Shown here piece after piece: positions 1 through 11,316 of a stretch of 64,000 nt of DNA. How positions within the stretch are numbered: the first letter of the stretch is position 1; the number at the start of each line of letters is the position of its first letter. The DNA lies in the NCBI RefSeq assembly GCF_001625215.2, contig NC_030381.2, forward strand, positions 53,617,214 to 53,681,213, read 5' to 3'. Position numbers and translations under genes: made by a program. The DNA is from Daucus carota subsp. sativus (taxonomy: Eukaryota; Streptophyta; Magnoliopsida; Apiales; Apiaceae). The notes beneath the pieces were generated by a model. The model was not told the DNA's origin. It was given only the letters and a program-made list of their open reading frames with translations, and did not search any database.

Positions 1-449
1 TAGAAAGAGGTTTGACCTCACTAAGTTAATTATTAAGACGAGCTAAATGACATAAATACATTATGCAACTTGGAATTGTTATGAACTATGCAGATCTGAG
101 TTATGAGTTAATTATTGGAAGCCATTAGCACGGTCACATGAATAAGGAGAGAATATAGAGTTGTATGGATTAGAAAAAAACAATGGCTTTAAAATATGTT
201 CTTGATTCGGTTTATTCAAATATATGGTAATATGATTGCATTTATCAAATGAGACCCAAGTAATTAGGGAAAGACCCTGAATATCAAAAGGATTCAGACA
301 TCTGGAATTGGATAAATTTCGTGAGGTGCATGTAGTAAAAGTTAGGTGCATTCGTCGACTCTGATAGAATCTACTGTGTGAAGAATTAGTGACAGAACTT
401 TTTCGTAATGGGACTCTGATATGTATATTATTGTTTTTCCTACTTGCAG
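1..449. other. Intron sequence upstream of the EngB-type exons; window edge
   Basis: The earlier exons of the EngB-type gene, including the P-loop, must lie left of the window. Most of this stretch has no open frame and looks like an intron ending in the acceptor at 448-449. At the very edge, positions 2-25 read RKRFDLTK in one frame. That resembles the residues just before the conserved KPGKT segment of this family, but no donor in the right phase follows, so I do not annotate it as an exon. Confidence 0.5.
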
Positions 450-1768
450 GGAAGACACAATGCATCAACCATTTCCGTATCAATGATAGTTGGTACCTGG
501 TGGATTTGCCTGGATTTGGGTATGTATTCGTTGGTTCTAGCATAACATAATAATGTCCAAATATATCTACCTGGGATGTGTAAAAGTGTTGGAGTAGACA
601 TCAAACTTTGTGTAGTACTAGAACATCATAAGCGCTTAAATCGCTTTTCTTATAGCATTTGTTCTCTTCATGACTTTCTTAGACACAGCCCTATTTTTGA
701 TTGGCCTGTAGAATGAGGTTCTAAAGTTGTATATCTGTATGATATAATATTAAAAATTTCAAATAGATGTAAATATGAAACTATTTATGAAGTCATATAT
801 ACATGTGATGTTATATTGTTTGGTTAGTTGAATCTATTTTAATTTGGTTGAGCCTTAGCCTCTAAAGCATGCGAAAGTGATGAATTGGGTTTTGCACTTA
901 AATGAGCTGTCCAAGGCAAAATTGCTATTTCGCCTTTTTTTTTCTTTCCTTAGTTAACCCACTGACTCGTATCTTATAAACATTAAACAGGTATGCATCT
1001 GCACCAAAAGAACTTAGGACAGATTGGGCCAAGTTCACTAAAGATTATTTTCTGAATCGATCGACTCTAGTCTCGGTGTTTCTTCTCATTGATGCTAGCA
1101 TTCCAGCCAAGAAAATTGATCTTGAATATGCAAGTTGGCTGGGTCAAAACCAGGTACCCACTTGCGTGTACTTCTGAATTTAGAAGAGAAATAAATCATC
1201 TCATGCATTCTGAATCTTTTCTATCTTTTTTTGTACTCTCTAAATATTCTATATTTTTGTTAAACCATGTAACATTAAGACCAATTTGGTATTGCTATGA
1301 TGTCCCTTTTTATCTTATGTGTTAGATTAGATTAATTATTTTTTTGAACAAAGAAAGATAATTTTGAAATCACCACTGATGACTCCTTGAAGCTGGAGAG
1401 TAGTGAACCATTTGATCTATCAGTACTCCCAAAAATGGAAGTTGGATCCCTGAAACTGACTTGATAATTTATCCTGGAACTTCCATATTACCCACAGTTT
1501 CGAAAGCTGCTAAAGGCTAACTTTGCATATGCTGGCTTCTATTTTTCAGATTCCCATGACACTAGTCTTCACAAAATGTGACAAGCGAAAAAAGAAAAAG
1601 AACGGAGGAAAACCGCCTGAAGAAAATGTACAAGACTTTCAAGAGTTAATACAAGAGTTCTTTCAAGCAGCACCACCATGGATCATGACTAGCAGTGTAA
1701 CCAATCAAGGCCGTGATGAGATACTACTGCACATGGCTCAGTTGCGTAACTACTGGCTCAAACATTAA
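450..1768 (+). CDS. EngB/YihA-type GTP-binding protein, 3' half (EMB2001-like)
   Basis: Three in-phase exons at 450-519, 991-1153 and 1550-1768 (stop TAA) encode the C-terminal part of a TRAFAC-class GTPase of the EngB/YihA family. Bacterial members work in large-subunit ribosome assembly, and plant homologues are thought to act in organelles. Visible motifs are the switch I segment [10 protein letters not shown]3 DLPG in exon 1, G4 TKCD followed by a lysine run, and G5 as SSV in the last exon. Junctions are AG/GTATGT, CAG/GTACCC and TTTCAG/ATT, and phases agree. The start, any transit peptide and the G1 P-loop lie left of the window. From memory the sequence is closest to Arabidopsis EMB2001, an embryo-defective gene; the symbol is not assigned without an alignment. 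It converges on PRP38 with about 1.2 kb between stop codons. Confidence 0.9.
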
Positions 1769-2983
1769 AAAGGTTCAGAAGGTTCTAGTAAGTATGTGTT
1801 TATTACTGGAACTCATCTTGTCTAGCTCCTTTATCAACAAGATGGATGCAAAACGATTTCGTGTTTCTACACTATTAAAGTTCCAGCTCCGAACATCTGC
1901 TCTATCTGAATTGATGTGATGGGTATCATTGTCTAGCAATCCTAGCCGAGGAAGTAGCGAAACACTTTTCTGTTGAGATCTGATAGTGTGTTTGCCTCAG
2001 TGCAAACACAGTGCATACCTGGTCATGTTCATGTCAACTAGTTGAAAAGTGAAAACAGTAGTAGAAAACATGAAAGAACATTATTGTATGAATTTAGCCT
2101 ACCCTTTTGCTCACTGTATGATGCAGTTATTAAATGTTTAATTGTTGCTAAAGCTGTTTAGTCTGATCTTCTAGATGTGTTTAGTTGTCTCATTTGTGGG
2201 AAAAACAAGGTTTGGACATGAACATTCATGCAAGATGTCAATTGTCAAGTAACTTGGACAAACCCACCTACTACTGGGTGAGATGAAGCTAATTTGTAGA
2301 CAAAACATCACTCTGGCACACTATAATAATTTTTATTAGTCCCTGATTAATCTTGTTCCGTAACTCGCTGAAATAATTAATTTTCTGATTAGTTAAAAAA
2401 CATCCGATTAATCTCCAATCAGTACACTTAATTTCTGGTTAATTCTTATTCCGTGTCTTTATCGATTAAGTTTGATTTCCGCTTTTTACAACACCGGGCG
2501 TTAGGGCCATTAATTTATATTTTGTTTATTATTTTGAAAATTCTGTTTATTATTTGAAAAAATCATTCATCTACTTCTAGTTTAGATTTCAATTTATACA
2601 CATCGAAATATCGAGGGTTCGAGTTGAAGTGTTGAACTTGAATCTAGGCAGTTGCTATTTTACATTAAAAAAATATTGTGCATAGCAACAGAACTCGGTT
2701 AGCAAACGATTTGTAAAATAACGTATCTGAGAGCCAGATGTTTAGACTTCAAATATGCCCCTGCTTAATATACAGTAACAAACCAACATTGACTCAATAG
2801 TATCATACAACAGAATATTGACTCAGATGATCCCAATTTATGGGGAAACAGAGGACACTGCAAAAACCTGTTTAATAACTAAACAACGGCACACAAGCCT
2901 TGTCAAAATTAATGTTCAGAGTAGTACATTTGTTAAACCTTCTATAATCAGATTGCATTAAGCTCGTTCAACGCATCCATTTC
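1769..2983. other. Convergent intergenic region with decayed repeat
   Basis: This lies between the stop codons of the EngB-type gene and the minus-strand PRP38 gene. It must hold both 3' UTRs. From about 2330 to 2510 it contains several GATTAATC-like words and ends near TTTTTACAACACC. The same word family recurs at 15700-16290, which suggests an old transposon fragment. I see no further gene. Confidence 0.5.
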
Positions 2984-5671
2984 TCACATTCTCAGTGGTT
3001 TCAATCCAAGGGATGCCCTGAGCCTGTTTGCTTCTGCAATTTCTGGATCTGGGTGGTCTGTGCCATCATCCTTCTTCTCCTTTTTCTCCTTTTTCTCTTT
3101 CTTTTCCTTCTTTTTCACGTCATCACGAGTGCCATCTTCAACCCCATCACCATGCTTTCTTGGGCTGGCACTTCCACGATGTCTCTTGCGTCGTTCTTCC
3201 CCATCACGATCTTTGCGATCCCTACTTCTACTTCTGCTTCTTGAATGACTCCTCCGCCTAACACGGTCCCTGTCTCGTCTATCTCGCTCTCTACCTTCCC
3301 TGTCCCTATCTCTATCCCTGTCTCGGCCATAGTCCTTTTCATCTCTCAGCCTATAACGGTCCCTATCTCTTTCCCTATCCCTATCTCTGTCGCGCCCTCT
3401 TCCACGGTCTCTGTCATAATCACGATCATATTCTCGGTCATAATCTCGGTCCCTGAAAAACGGAGGTAAAAAAGGAAAAATTGGACTAAGCTTCAGAAAA
3501 AGAAACAATTAAGTGTCTACAACGATACAAACAGTGTCTACACATATCTATTCCTGAAAAAAGCACTTTGCATTATAATCTTGGATGACTTGCAAAACAA
3601 TTGCAAAGCACCTTTAATGTGAAAAGATTATCATCATGCAAGTATTCATATGCCTAACAAAGAAACAATCCCATTCATTAAAAAAGGGCCAATGCAGGAT
3701 GATACTCTGTTGACTTTGCAAGACAGTAAAGAAATGACATTCAGTAATTCAATATTCTCTGCAAGTATAGTAGTATACTAAACTGCACATACAAGTTTTG
3801 ACATTAGCATTCAGATGCAAACCTAAAACCCCCTAGCCACATATCCAGACAAAACTATTGGAACATAGGAAGACAATATATTCAACTCCAACTAACATAA
3901 ATTACATTCTATTTCCAGGCCACAATGCTTAAACTTGACTAAACTTCGAACCAATATGAAGCCCAGATCATAAAACACATACTCAAACTATGGGTGAAGA
4001 TTTCAACAGCTTAAAGTTTAAATTCACATCTATAAATATGTACGAATGCAAGACTGTGTGATCCATCATACTTCTCGCTATACACTGTCAGTATAGAGAA
4101 ACCTGGCAGGATCATACCTCACTGTAGGAAGCTGTGATATGCCTCTGTTGCTTTAATAGGTGCAACAGTTACACAGATTTTTTTCTAGGTGCATGTGTTT
4201 CAATGTGTGTGTTAGTGTGTTGGTGACATATTTAACAACAGCTTCCACGCCTTTCAGACTAAAATACTATACATCTAGAAAATATACAAATTTTTTTCAA
4301 AGAAACCGTTGCAACCTAGAGAAACGCATACCTGTATCTGTGACTGTCTCGTCCTCTATCTCTTTCCCTTGCTGGGCTGCGTCCACGGTGATGAGCCTGT
4401 CCATGTAAAACAGATATCAGCAAACATAAAATCAGAGCACAACAAACAACTTTATCCATCTAGAAAGTCGAGGCCAAAACAATGCTTCTTATTAGAAAAC
4501 ATAACTTCATTAACGAATATTGTTATTTACCTTGTCATTATCCGCATCTTCTATATCAGCCATGACATGATCATCCTCATCTTTTTCCTCTTCCTCCTCA
4601 AAATCATCCTCAAGTGCACTTTTTCTGGGTTCTAGTGCCCCAATAGATTCAATAGTCCATCTGGAAATTGAATGGAGATCACAGAGTTAAAAAAATAAAC
4701 AATTAAACTAAACATGATCCAAGACGGAAATCTGGAAAAGCAATAGTAGTATGATGCAAAGAAACATATGCCATAACTAAATAATCTAATACATCTCACA
4801 TCTCTATAGACAAAAAGACGCAGATATAATATTGTAAGCAAATTTACCTTTTCTTCATGCGCGGCAGAGCAATATCACAAGAATAATCTTTTGTCAGAAG
4901 TTCATCAATAACCTCATCCATATGTGTCAAAGCAAAAGCTGACAAAATCACATAACTTTCTTAGCGCACTACAGTACTAAAATTGTATGAGTTGTGCATA
5001 TCCACTACTTGAGCAATTTGCAAAAAGAAAAAAAAATCATCCAAAAAAATAGTATATAGCTTACTTCCATCAGCTAATTGACGCCTCAGTTTCCGATAAT
5101 CATTGTATAATGGCTCCAAGTAACGATAAACATCAATATCTGTCCCAGTAAGCCTCAAATAAAAAGCTCCAAGAACTCTTACATATCTGCATACAATATT
5201 TAACAACAGTAAGACATATGAACCTCAATACTCAAATATTATAGTAGCATACATACTAAGTGTGTGGGTGAATAGAGTACTGACTTAGTGGCTTATACAC
5301 ATAATATTCCCTCTTAATAAACTCATTACAATTCATCAATTAAAAGATTACCATACAGTACATACATAAACACAAACAAGCGTGGATCTGTGTGTGTATG
5401 TGCGTGTGATATTAGATTAAACTTACAAGCATAGATAAAGATCTATAAATTGTACAGTAACAGAGTGTGTGCAGATAGAGTCCTGAGTTGATAAAGTCAT
5501 TAAAAATTCGCAAACTAACACTTATACTTGAATTTACTTCAATTACAAACGCTTCAATTCACTCACATTCTCTCCCTCCCTCCCTAAGAAACTCAACTTA
5601 AGTTAAGAAAACCTCTCTCTCTCTGTCTCTCTCATATACTTCAATTCCCAATTCTCACTTGAACACATAAC

Positions 5672-5712
<41 letters not shown>

Positions 5713-6358
5713 CTTCAATTCCCAATTCTCCCTTAAACACGTGACAAAATCTCTCTCTCTCTCTCTCTCATATACTTCAATTCTCAATTCTCTCTCAAAC
5801 ACATACCAAAATCTCTCTCTCTGTGTTTCTATCTCTCTCGTATACTTCAATTCCCAATAACAAAATCTCTTTCCCTCTCTCATGTACTTCAATTCCCAAT
5901 TCTCTCTCAAACACATAACAAAATTCTTCTCTCTCTCACTCCCTCTCGTAATGACACTCAATAACACACATATACTTCAATTCACCAACAATCCCCCACA
6001 ACTAAACTCAACTAATCAACAAATTAAACAAAAAAAGACAAACAGATAAATTACACAGAAACACTAACTTGTAATCTTCATTCTTAATAAACTCCACAAC
6101 AATATCCTTCTCCGGCTGAATCTGCAGCATCTTCGTAACCAAACACATAAACGGCGTCGGCCTGCGATTCCCGCCGTGAGTACCGCCGAGATGATCGAGC
6201 TCCATCGCCTTGTCCACCAGCGTCTCCGCCGTGAGACCAAAACACTGCTCCTTCCAGTAGGTGTTCTGGTAAATCTTGTTTCTGAGGATCTTCTCAATCA
6301 GATTCTGGGGATTCGTGCCCTTAATGTTCTTCGCCGCCGGGTCCGTACGGTTCGCCAT
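2984..6358 (-). CDS. PRP38: Pre-mRNA-splicing factor PRP38 with RS-rich tail
   Basis: Six exons on the minus strand, in transcription order 6358-6069, 5186-5065, 4938-4848, 4660-4531, 4396-4332 and 3452-2984, join in phase to 388 residues. The first 180 or so residues are the PRP38 domain (start [47 protein letters not shown]). This domain belongs to the U4/U6.U5 tri-snRNP/B-complex protein needed for spliceosome activation. A short acidic run ([10 protein letters not shown]) follows near residue 190, then a long Arg-Asp/Arg-Ser tail, a lysine-glutamate stretch and the C-terminal motif [12 protein letters not shown]. The start is the only ATG in frame with the domain and matches the family start. 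The protein should be nuclear. Intron 1 holds a CT-rich minisatellite. The divergent upstream flank carries a transposable element from 6482. Confidence 0.95.
5577..5967. repeat. CT-rich minisatellite in PRP38 intron 1
   Basis: About five imperfect tandem copies of a 60-75 bp unit. Each has an ATACTTCAATTCCCAATTCT core, a short ACACATAACAAAAT spacer and a (CT)n run of varied length, the longest near 5677-5704. On the transcribed strand this is GA-rich. The open frames here on the minus strand are produced by the repeat itself. Confidence 0.85.
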
Positions 6359-6596
6359 GGTTGAGATTGGGATGTTTCAAACCCTAGAATTGCTCAGCAG
6401 TCCAGTTGCTTTAGTTAAGGGCGGAGAACAAAAAATACGCTTTTTATGATTTAAAATTAATCGGAAAACGCAAAACATTTAGTGCTTTTTTTATTCATAA
6501 CCACGTTTTCAATCTTATTTCCAAAAATACTACCTTATCCAATCTTATTTTTAAAAATACTACTTTCTTTAAAATATTTTCAAATACTGTGGTTGC

Positions 6597-6760
6597 ATAT
6601 GCAACCATATATGCAACTACAAATCCTGATTTCAAGTTCCAGTTTTCAAATGTCATTTTCGACCTCATCGTTGGAATATATTCCAACGATGAGGTCGAAA
6701 ATGACATTTGAAAACTGGAACTTGAAATCAGGATTTGTAGTTGCATATATGGTTGCATAT
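6597..6760. repeat. Perfect 164-bp palindrome (82-bp arms, no spacer)
   Basis: Positions 6597-6678 and 6679-6760 are exact reverse complements with no loop, centred in GGAATATATTCC. It is one module of the surrounding foldback element. Both strands therefore give near-identical open frames, which are not genes. Transcripts crossing it would fold into a near-perfect hairpin. Confidence 0.95.
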
Positions 6761-7379
6761 GAGGTTGTATTCAGTTGATTCTATTGTAATCTAATGGCCC
6801 CGCCACGGGCACCCATACATCAGTTATATATCGATTCCAACGATGAGGTCGAAAATGACATTTGAAAACTGGAACTTGAAATCAGTAATTCAGTTGGATA
6901 TATGGTTGCATATGAGGTTGTATTCAGTTGATTCTATTGTAATCTAATGGCCCCGCCACGGGCACCCATACATCAGTTGCAACTTACAGTTTTCCGTTGC
7001 ATATGAGGTTGCACGCAACCTCATATGCCGTGCAACCTCATATGCAACTAAATGCAACTGAAAACTGTAAGTTCCAATTGAAGTATGGGTGCCCCTGGCG
7101 GGGCCATTAGATTGCAATAGAATCAACTGAATGCAACTGAAGTATGGGTGCCCCTGGCGGGGCCATTAGATTGCAATAGAATCAATTGAATGCAACCTCA
7201 TATGCAACTAAATGCAACCTCATATGCAACTAAATGCAACTGAAAACTGTAAGTTGCAACAGATGTATGGTGTGCCCCTGGCGGGGCCATTAAATTGCAA
7301 TAGAATCAACTGAATACAACCATATGCAACTATATATGCAACTGAATTCCTGATTTCGAGTTCCAGTTTTCAAATGTCA

Positions 7380-7480
7380 TTTTCGACCTCATATTTGGAG
7401 TCCATATATATATATATATATATGGACTCCAAATATGAGGTCGAAAATGACATTTGAAGACTGCAACTTGATATCAGGAT
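7380..7480. repeat. Second internal palindrome with TA-repeat centre
   Basis: The module containing CAAATGTCATTTTCGACCTC is followed by its own reverse complement around the centre CCATATATAT...ATATATGG near 7412. It is a variant of the 6597-6760 palindrome, with a few mismatches in the outer arm (for example GAAGACTGCAACTTGATATC on the right). Confidence 0.85.
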
Positions 7481-7642
7481 TTGTAGTTGCATATATGGTT
7501 GCATATGCAACCACCGTATTTTTGAAAAATATTTTCAAAAAGGTAGTATTTTTGAAAATATATTATAGATTTGAAAATAAGATCGGAGAATGTAGTATTT
7601 TTGAAAATAAGATTGAAAAAACAATATACAAGATAATTCCCC

Positions 7643-10600
7643 AAACATTTACGGATAAGTTATTTTCAATAATAAATAAAATCCATCAATTAATATAATT
7701 TTCAAATTTTAATGAAATATTCAATAATATTAAATTATTAATTAAATAATATAAAAAGTAAAGTTATAAATAATAAAATTCAAACTACATATTCATTTGT
7801 GCTTCACACGAGTTTAATTTGTTTTTTTTTTTGAAATAGATGCACCCAAATAAAAATTTTGAGATTCGGCTTTCAAAACTATTTTCTAACCATCACTTTT
7901 ACATTCTTTAATTTTCATTCCTTTTACTAATTAAACCCTTCCTCTCTTCCACCATCTCTCCCTTTTTTTAATAAAATGAAGATCAAATCTTTTTTTATTG
8001 ATTCTTGTTGAGTGAGTGTCTTATTATCAAAATTGTTGGTCGTATCTATTATTCTAGATGTTATTATTTTTTGTTCGGATATTTTGTTATAAGTTGAGAT
8101 AATTTTTCTAACAAAAACTCACATTATAGTTTGGTTGATCCATAAGGCTTGTGTCAAAAATTAGACGACAATGATTATCGCAAGATATCATCTTTTACAA
8201 CAAAATTTGTTCATACTAGGGGACATTTATAACTCCAATATTAGTTAGTGTAACTGACATTTTTTAAAGTTGATTATATACGCCTTTTAATGATATAATT
8301 TTTAAATTTCATAAAATATGTAAAATTTTAATCATAACTGAATCAATTTGAACTACTCTTAAATAACAAAAATGAACATATATATTTTGCAACGGATCTC
8401 ATATATACCTAATTATATATACACGCCCGATCTATAAAAGATAAAAATATCATAATTTTTAAAAATTTGCACTAGAATATCACTTATTAAATTATTGGGG
8501 AAAAACTATATTATTGCCCTTTTGAGAATAAATAACTCGGTTTATATATCTTTGATACCTATAATTTTTGTCGCGGTAAAAATCGATGACAGTGTTATAT
8601 GTGTAGAAGAAGGTATAATGTTACATGCGATAATAAATATTTTTTGATAATTTTTCTATTATTTTTTTGGGATTAAATTATCAAATACAAATTTTCCGTA
8701 AATAATTCTCTAAACATTTAATCGGGTAACAACCAAAGCATCACTGCATGTCTGCATGGATGGTGAATCCAATCTTACATCTTCTTCGGTGAAAGTAATG
8801 TAATGTCATTGTTAAAATGTGCTTGCTTAAGAATCTTTATGTGTGTTCGATCTGGAAATAGAATTATAAGAAAGAAGCACAAATGACAGAACTTTATTAA
8901 CCGCATAGCTACATTATATAAGTATGAAATTTTCGTTTACTAAAAAAATAGATTTCGGAATTAGACGGTCAAGTTATGTGCTCAAAATCAACTAGGTCAC
9001 CTAATTGAGGATACAGGGAGTAGTTTCCAACATCTCTGATTTTTTGCCCATTTTAGTTGCTTTATTGCCATAAATCTATGGTTACCGGATGTACAAAATT
9101 CAAAATGTTATTTCTCCATTCACTGGACCAAACTCTTGCCAACATGAGATTATTATCATCATCTAATTATGCGTTGTGTATTACTCGATGCATTTTGATA
9201 CCGCATGTACATCCTGCTCTGTACTTTGAGAGATTCTGGACAACATAATGTCATGTTATTTGGCTTTTCTATACCTCTGTAGATCTGCACTGGTCCTCAG
9301 ACGGCCTCTAAGTTTTTGTAAACTATAAAGACGCGTACAGATATAAATAGACCAATAATTTGTAAGAATGAAAATATTTTGTGATTTTGCTTTGCAGAAC
9401 AATTCTTTGCTATGCGCATCTTGAAAACAATCATGGAGATTAAAAAATTATTAAATTCGTAGAGGATTTTAGTGTTTGTGGCACACTTAGATACACTTAG
9501 GTAGGTGACCAATAACTAGGTTATTATGGATAATGACAATATTAACACTAATTAATCTCAATCATCTGCTACTAATTGTCCTGGCTGACCAAATTAATGT
9601 ATCAATGACAAGGACCTATATATACTCTATGGGGAATAGTATTAAAAAATGAACATAGTCAACTATATGGGTTGTTTAATGCAGTACACTCTAACACCAC
9701 TTTGTTGCTCTCTAATTTTTTATTTAGTTGCTTTGTTTGCTTTATCAAAAAATAAAAATTATCCTTTAGTATTAAATCACTGATTGTAGTTTTGTGGTGC
9801 AGGAGCATGCATTGATAGCCTCATGGAAAATGACCTAAAGCATCAAATTAAAAATTTACTTTTTTTTGTAAAACAAGTAGAAGGATTGATCATCACTAAA
9901 AAAATAGAACATGAACACCATCAAATTCAGAATGTACTCCTCCCCTGGACAACTTTGATCTTGTTTCACAAGTACTATATTTAAATTATGAGCATCTTTA
10001 ATTAGAGACTAGATTCATTATTTGATTGATCTAGCTTAAAAGCTAAAATCAAGTTTGTTTCTATTAACATCTACTTTTGATATTGTTGTGGGGTTGGTTT
10101 TGATTTCTCAAAGTAACATATGTACGTACACTTATTCCCAACCGCCAATTCCATGCTTTTCCATGCTTTAACGAATTATTAGTTATTGTTATGTAGAGTT
10201 TAGAAATGGAATCATGAGAATAATTGCTTTACACTTTTACAAAGAAAATATCAAATATCAAACAATTCTTAGCACTCATGGCCTATCCTCATTAAATAAT
10301 AATATCATTGCACTTTTAATTTAATTATGTTCAACTAACTAATAATTTTAGTAAATTGTGTATTGATATTCAAAGAACTAATTACAACATACATTAACTT
10401 TTATTCATCATTATATATAATTAAATTTAAAATACAATATATTTAGGACAAATTAAATAGGGAACTTGACTAATATATATAAAAGCTAGTTTTAGTTTTA
10501 GATCAAGAATTATATTCACAATAATCTTTTCAATTGATTAAAACATTTAGGAATTAATTTTACTCTTGTCAAAATAATAAAGAAATTATTGAAAATTTTC

Positions 10601-11316
10601 AGAAAATTTCAAAAAATACACATATTTTCAAACTTATTTTTGTTACAAAACACGTGTAACAAAAATTTGTATCATATTTTTGAAAATAATTTCTATAATT
10701 TAGATTTTTTTTAAAAGCTCAAAATTTTATCTACTCAAGTAATGGCTACCCTTTCTACAAGTTCATATATCAGGTCATATACATGCATGTAGTGGTTGAA
10801 CAACATCACATGTGTTACATAAAAACAAATATATGTGCATTGAATATACAAGGGATATTAGGAATAGTCTTGTGCTTACATAACAACAATATGATATTTC
10901 ACTAAACTAATTTAATCATTCATTCCTTCATATACAAAATTTGTTTGGTTAGAAGTCATGTTTTATCACAGTGTCTCTTCTCCAATATTACAAGCTATGA
11001 GAAATCCTATCCTCTTCCGAAAAACCCAAACCATACATGCAAATCTAAAGATCCCCCTCATAATTAAAGCAAAATTGTCAAGTTTGTGTACAATTTTCTA
11101 GCTCTTACATGTACAGGATATTACTGAGTATTGAGGTCCCTCCCCTCTGTCTCCAATACCTCCACATTAACCCCACCCCACAATCAAGGACTTGCAGTAC
11201 TCTTGGCACCAACATTATTTTCTATGTACCCACCAAAACTGCCCTTCTAAGCCCTGTTTAGTACAAAAACCTACAATCAGCCAACTAAATTACACTAAAC
11301 AATCAACATTACATGA
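7643..11316. other. Long AT-rich intergenic region
   Basis: AT-rich, with only short stop-limited frames on both strands. I see no exon series, no RNA gene and no clear transposon ends. The right end (about 11100-11316) should contain the 3' UTR and downstream flank of the minus-strand YUCCA gene. Confidence 0.5.

Larger units (their letters stand above)
6482..7642. mobile_element. Non-autonomous Mutator-like foldback element (copy 1)
   Basis: The element is flanked by the perfect 9-bp duplication AAACATTTA (6473-6481 and 7643-7651). Its ends form imperfect inverted repeats: GTGCTTTTTTTATTC with TTTTCAATCTTATTT on the left, and the reverse complement of the same words at 7500-7642. The inside is a chain of palindromes built from two modules. 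One contains GAGGTCGAAAATGACATTTG and the other contains GGCCCCGCCACGGGCACCC, each present several times in both orientations, with many GTTGCATATG words. There is no transposase frame. A 9-bp target duplication is typical of Mutator-like transposons, so I infer a MULE-derived MITE. A related element is at 56245-57212. It ends about 120 bp upstream of the PRP38 start codon. Confidence 0.8.

Noticed and set aside
1-30. Residues RKRFDLTK as the end of an upstream EngB exon
   Set aside because: The match is short and no donor in the phase needed by the exon at 450 follows.
3028-3469. Several plus-strand open frames of 60-77 codons
   Set aside because: They are antisense shadows of the Arg/Asp/Ser-rich last exon of PRP38, whose low complexity keeps all frames open.
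6482-7700. Open frames of 60-98 codons on both strands
   Set aside because: They come from the palindromic modules of the foldback element; the two strands give nearly the same peptide.
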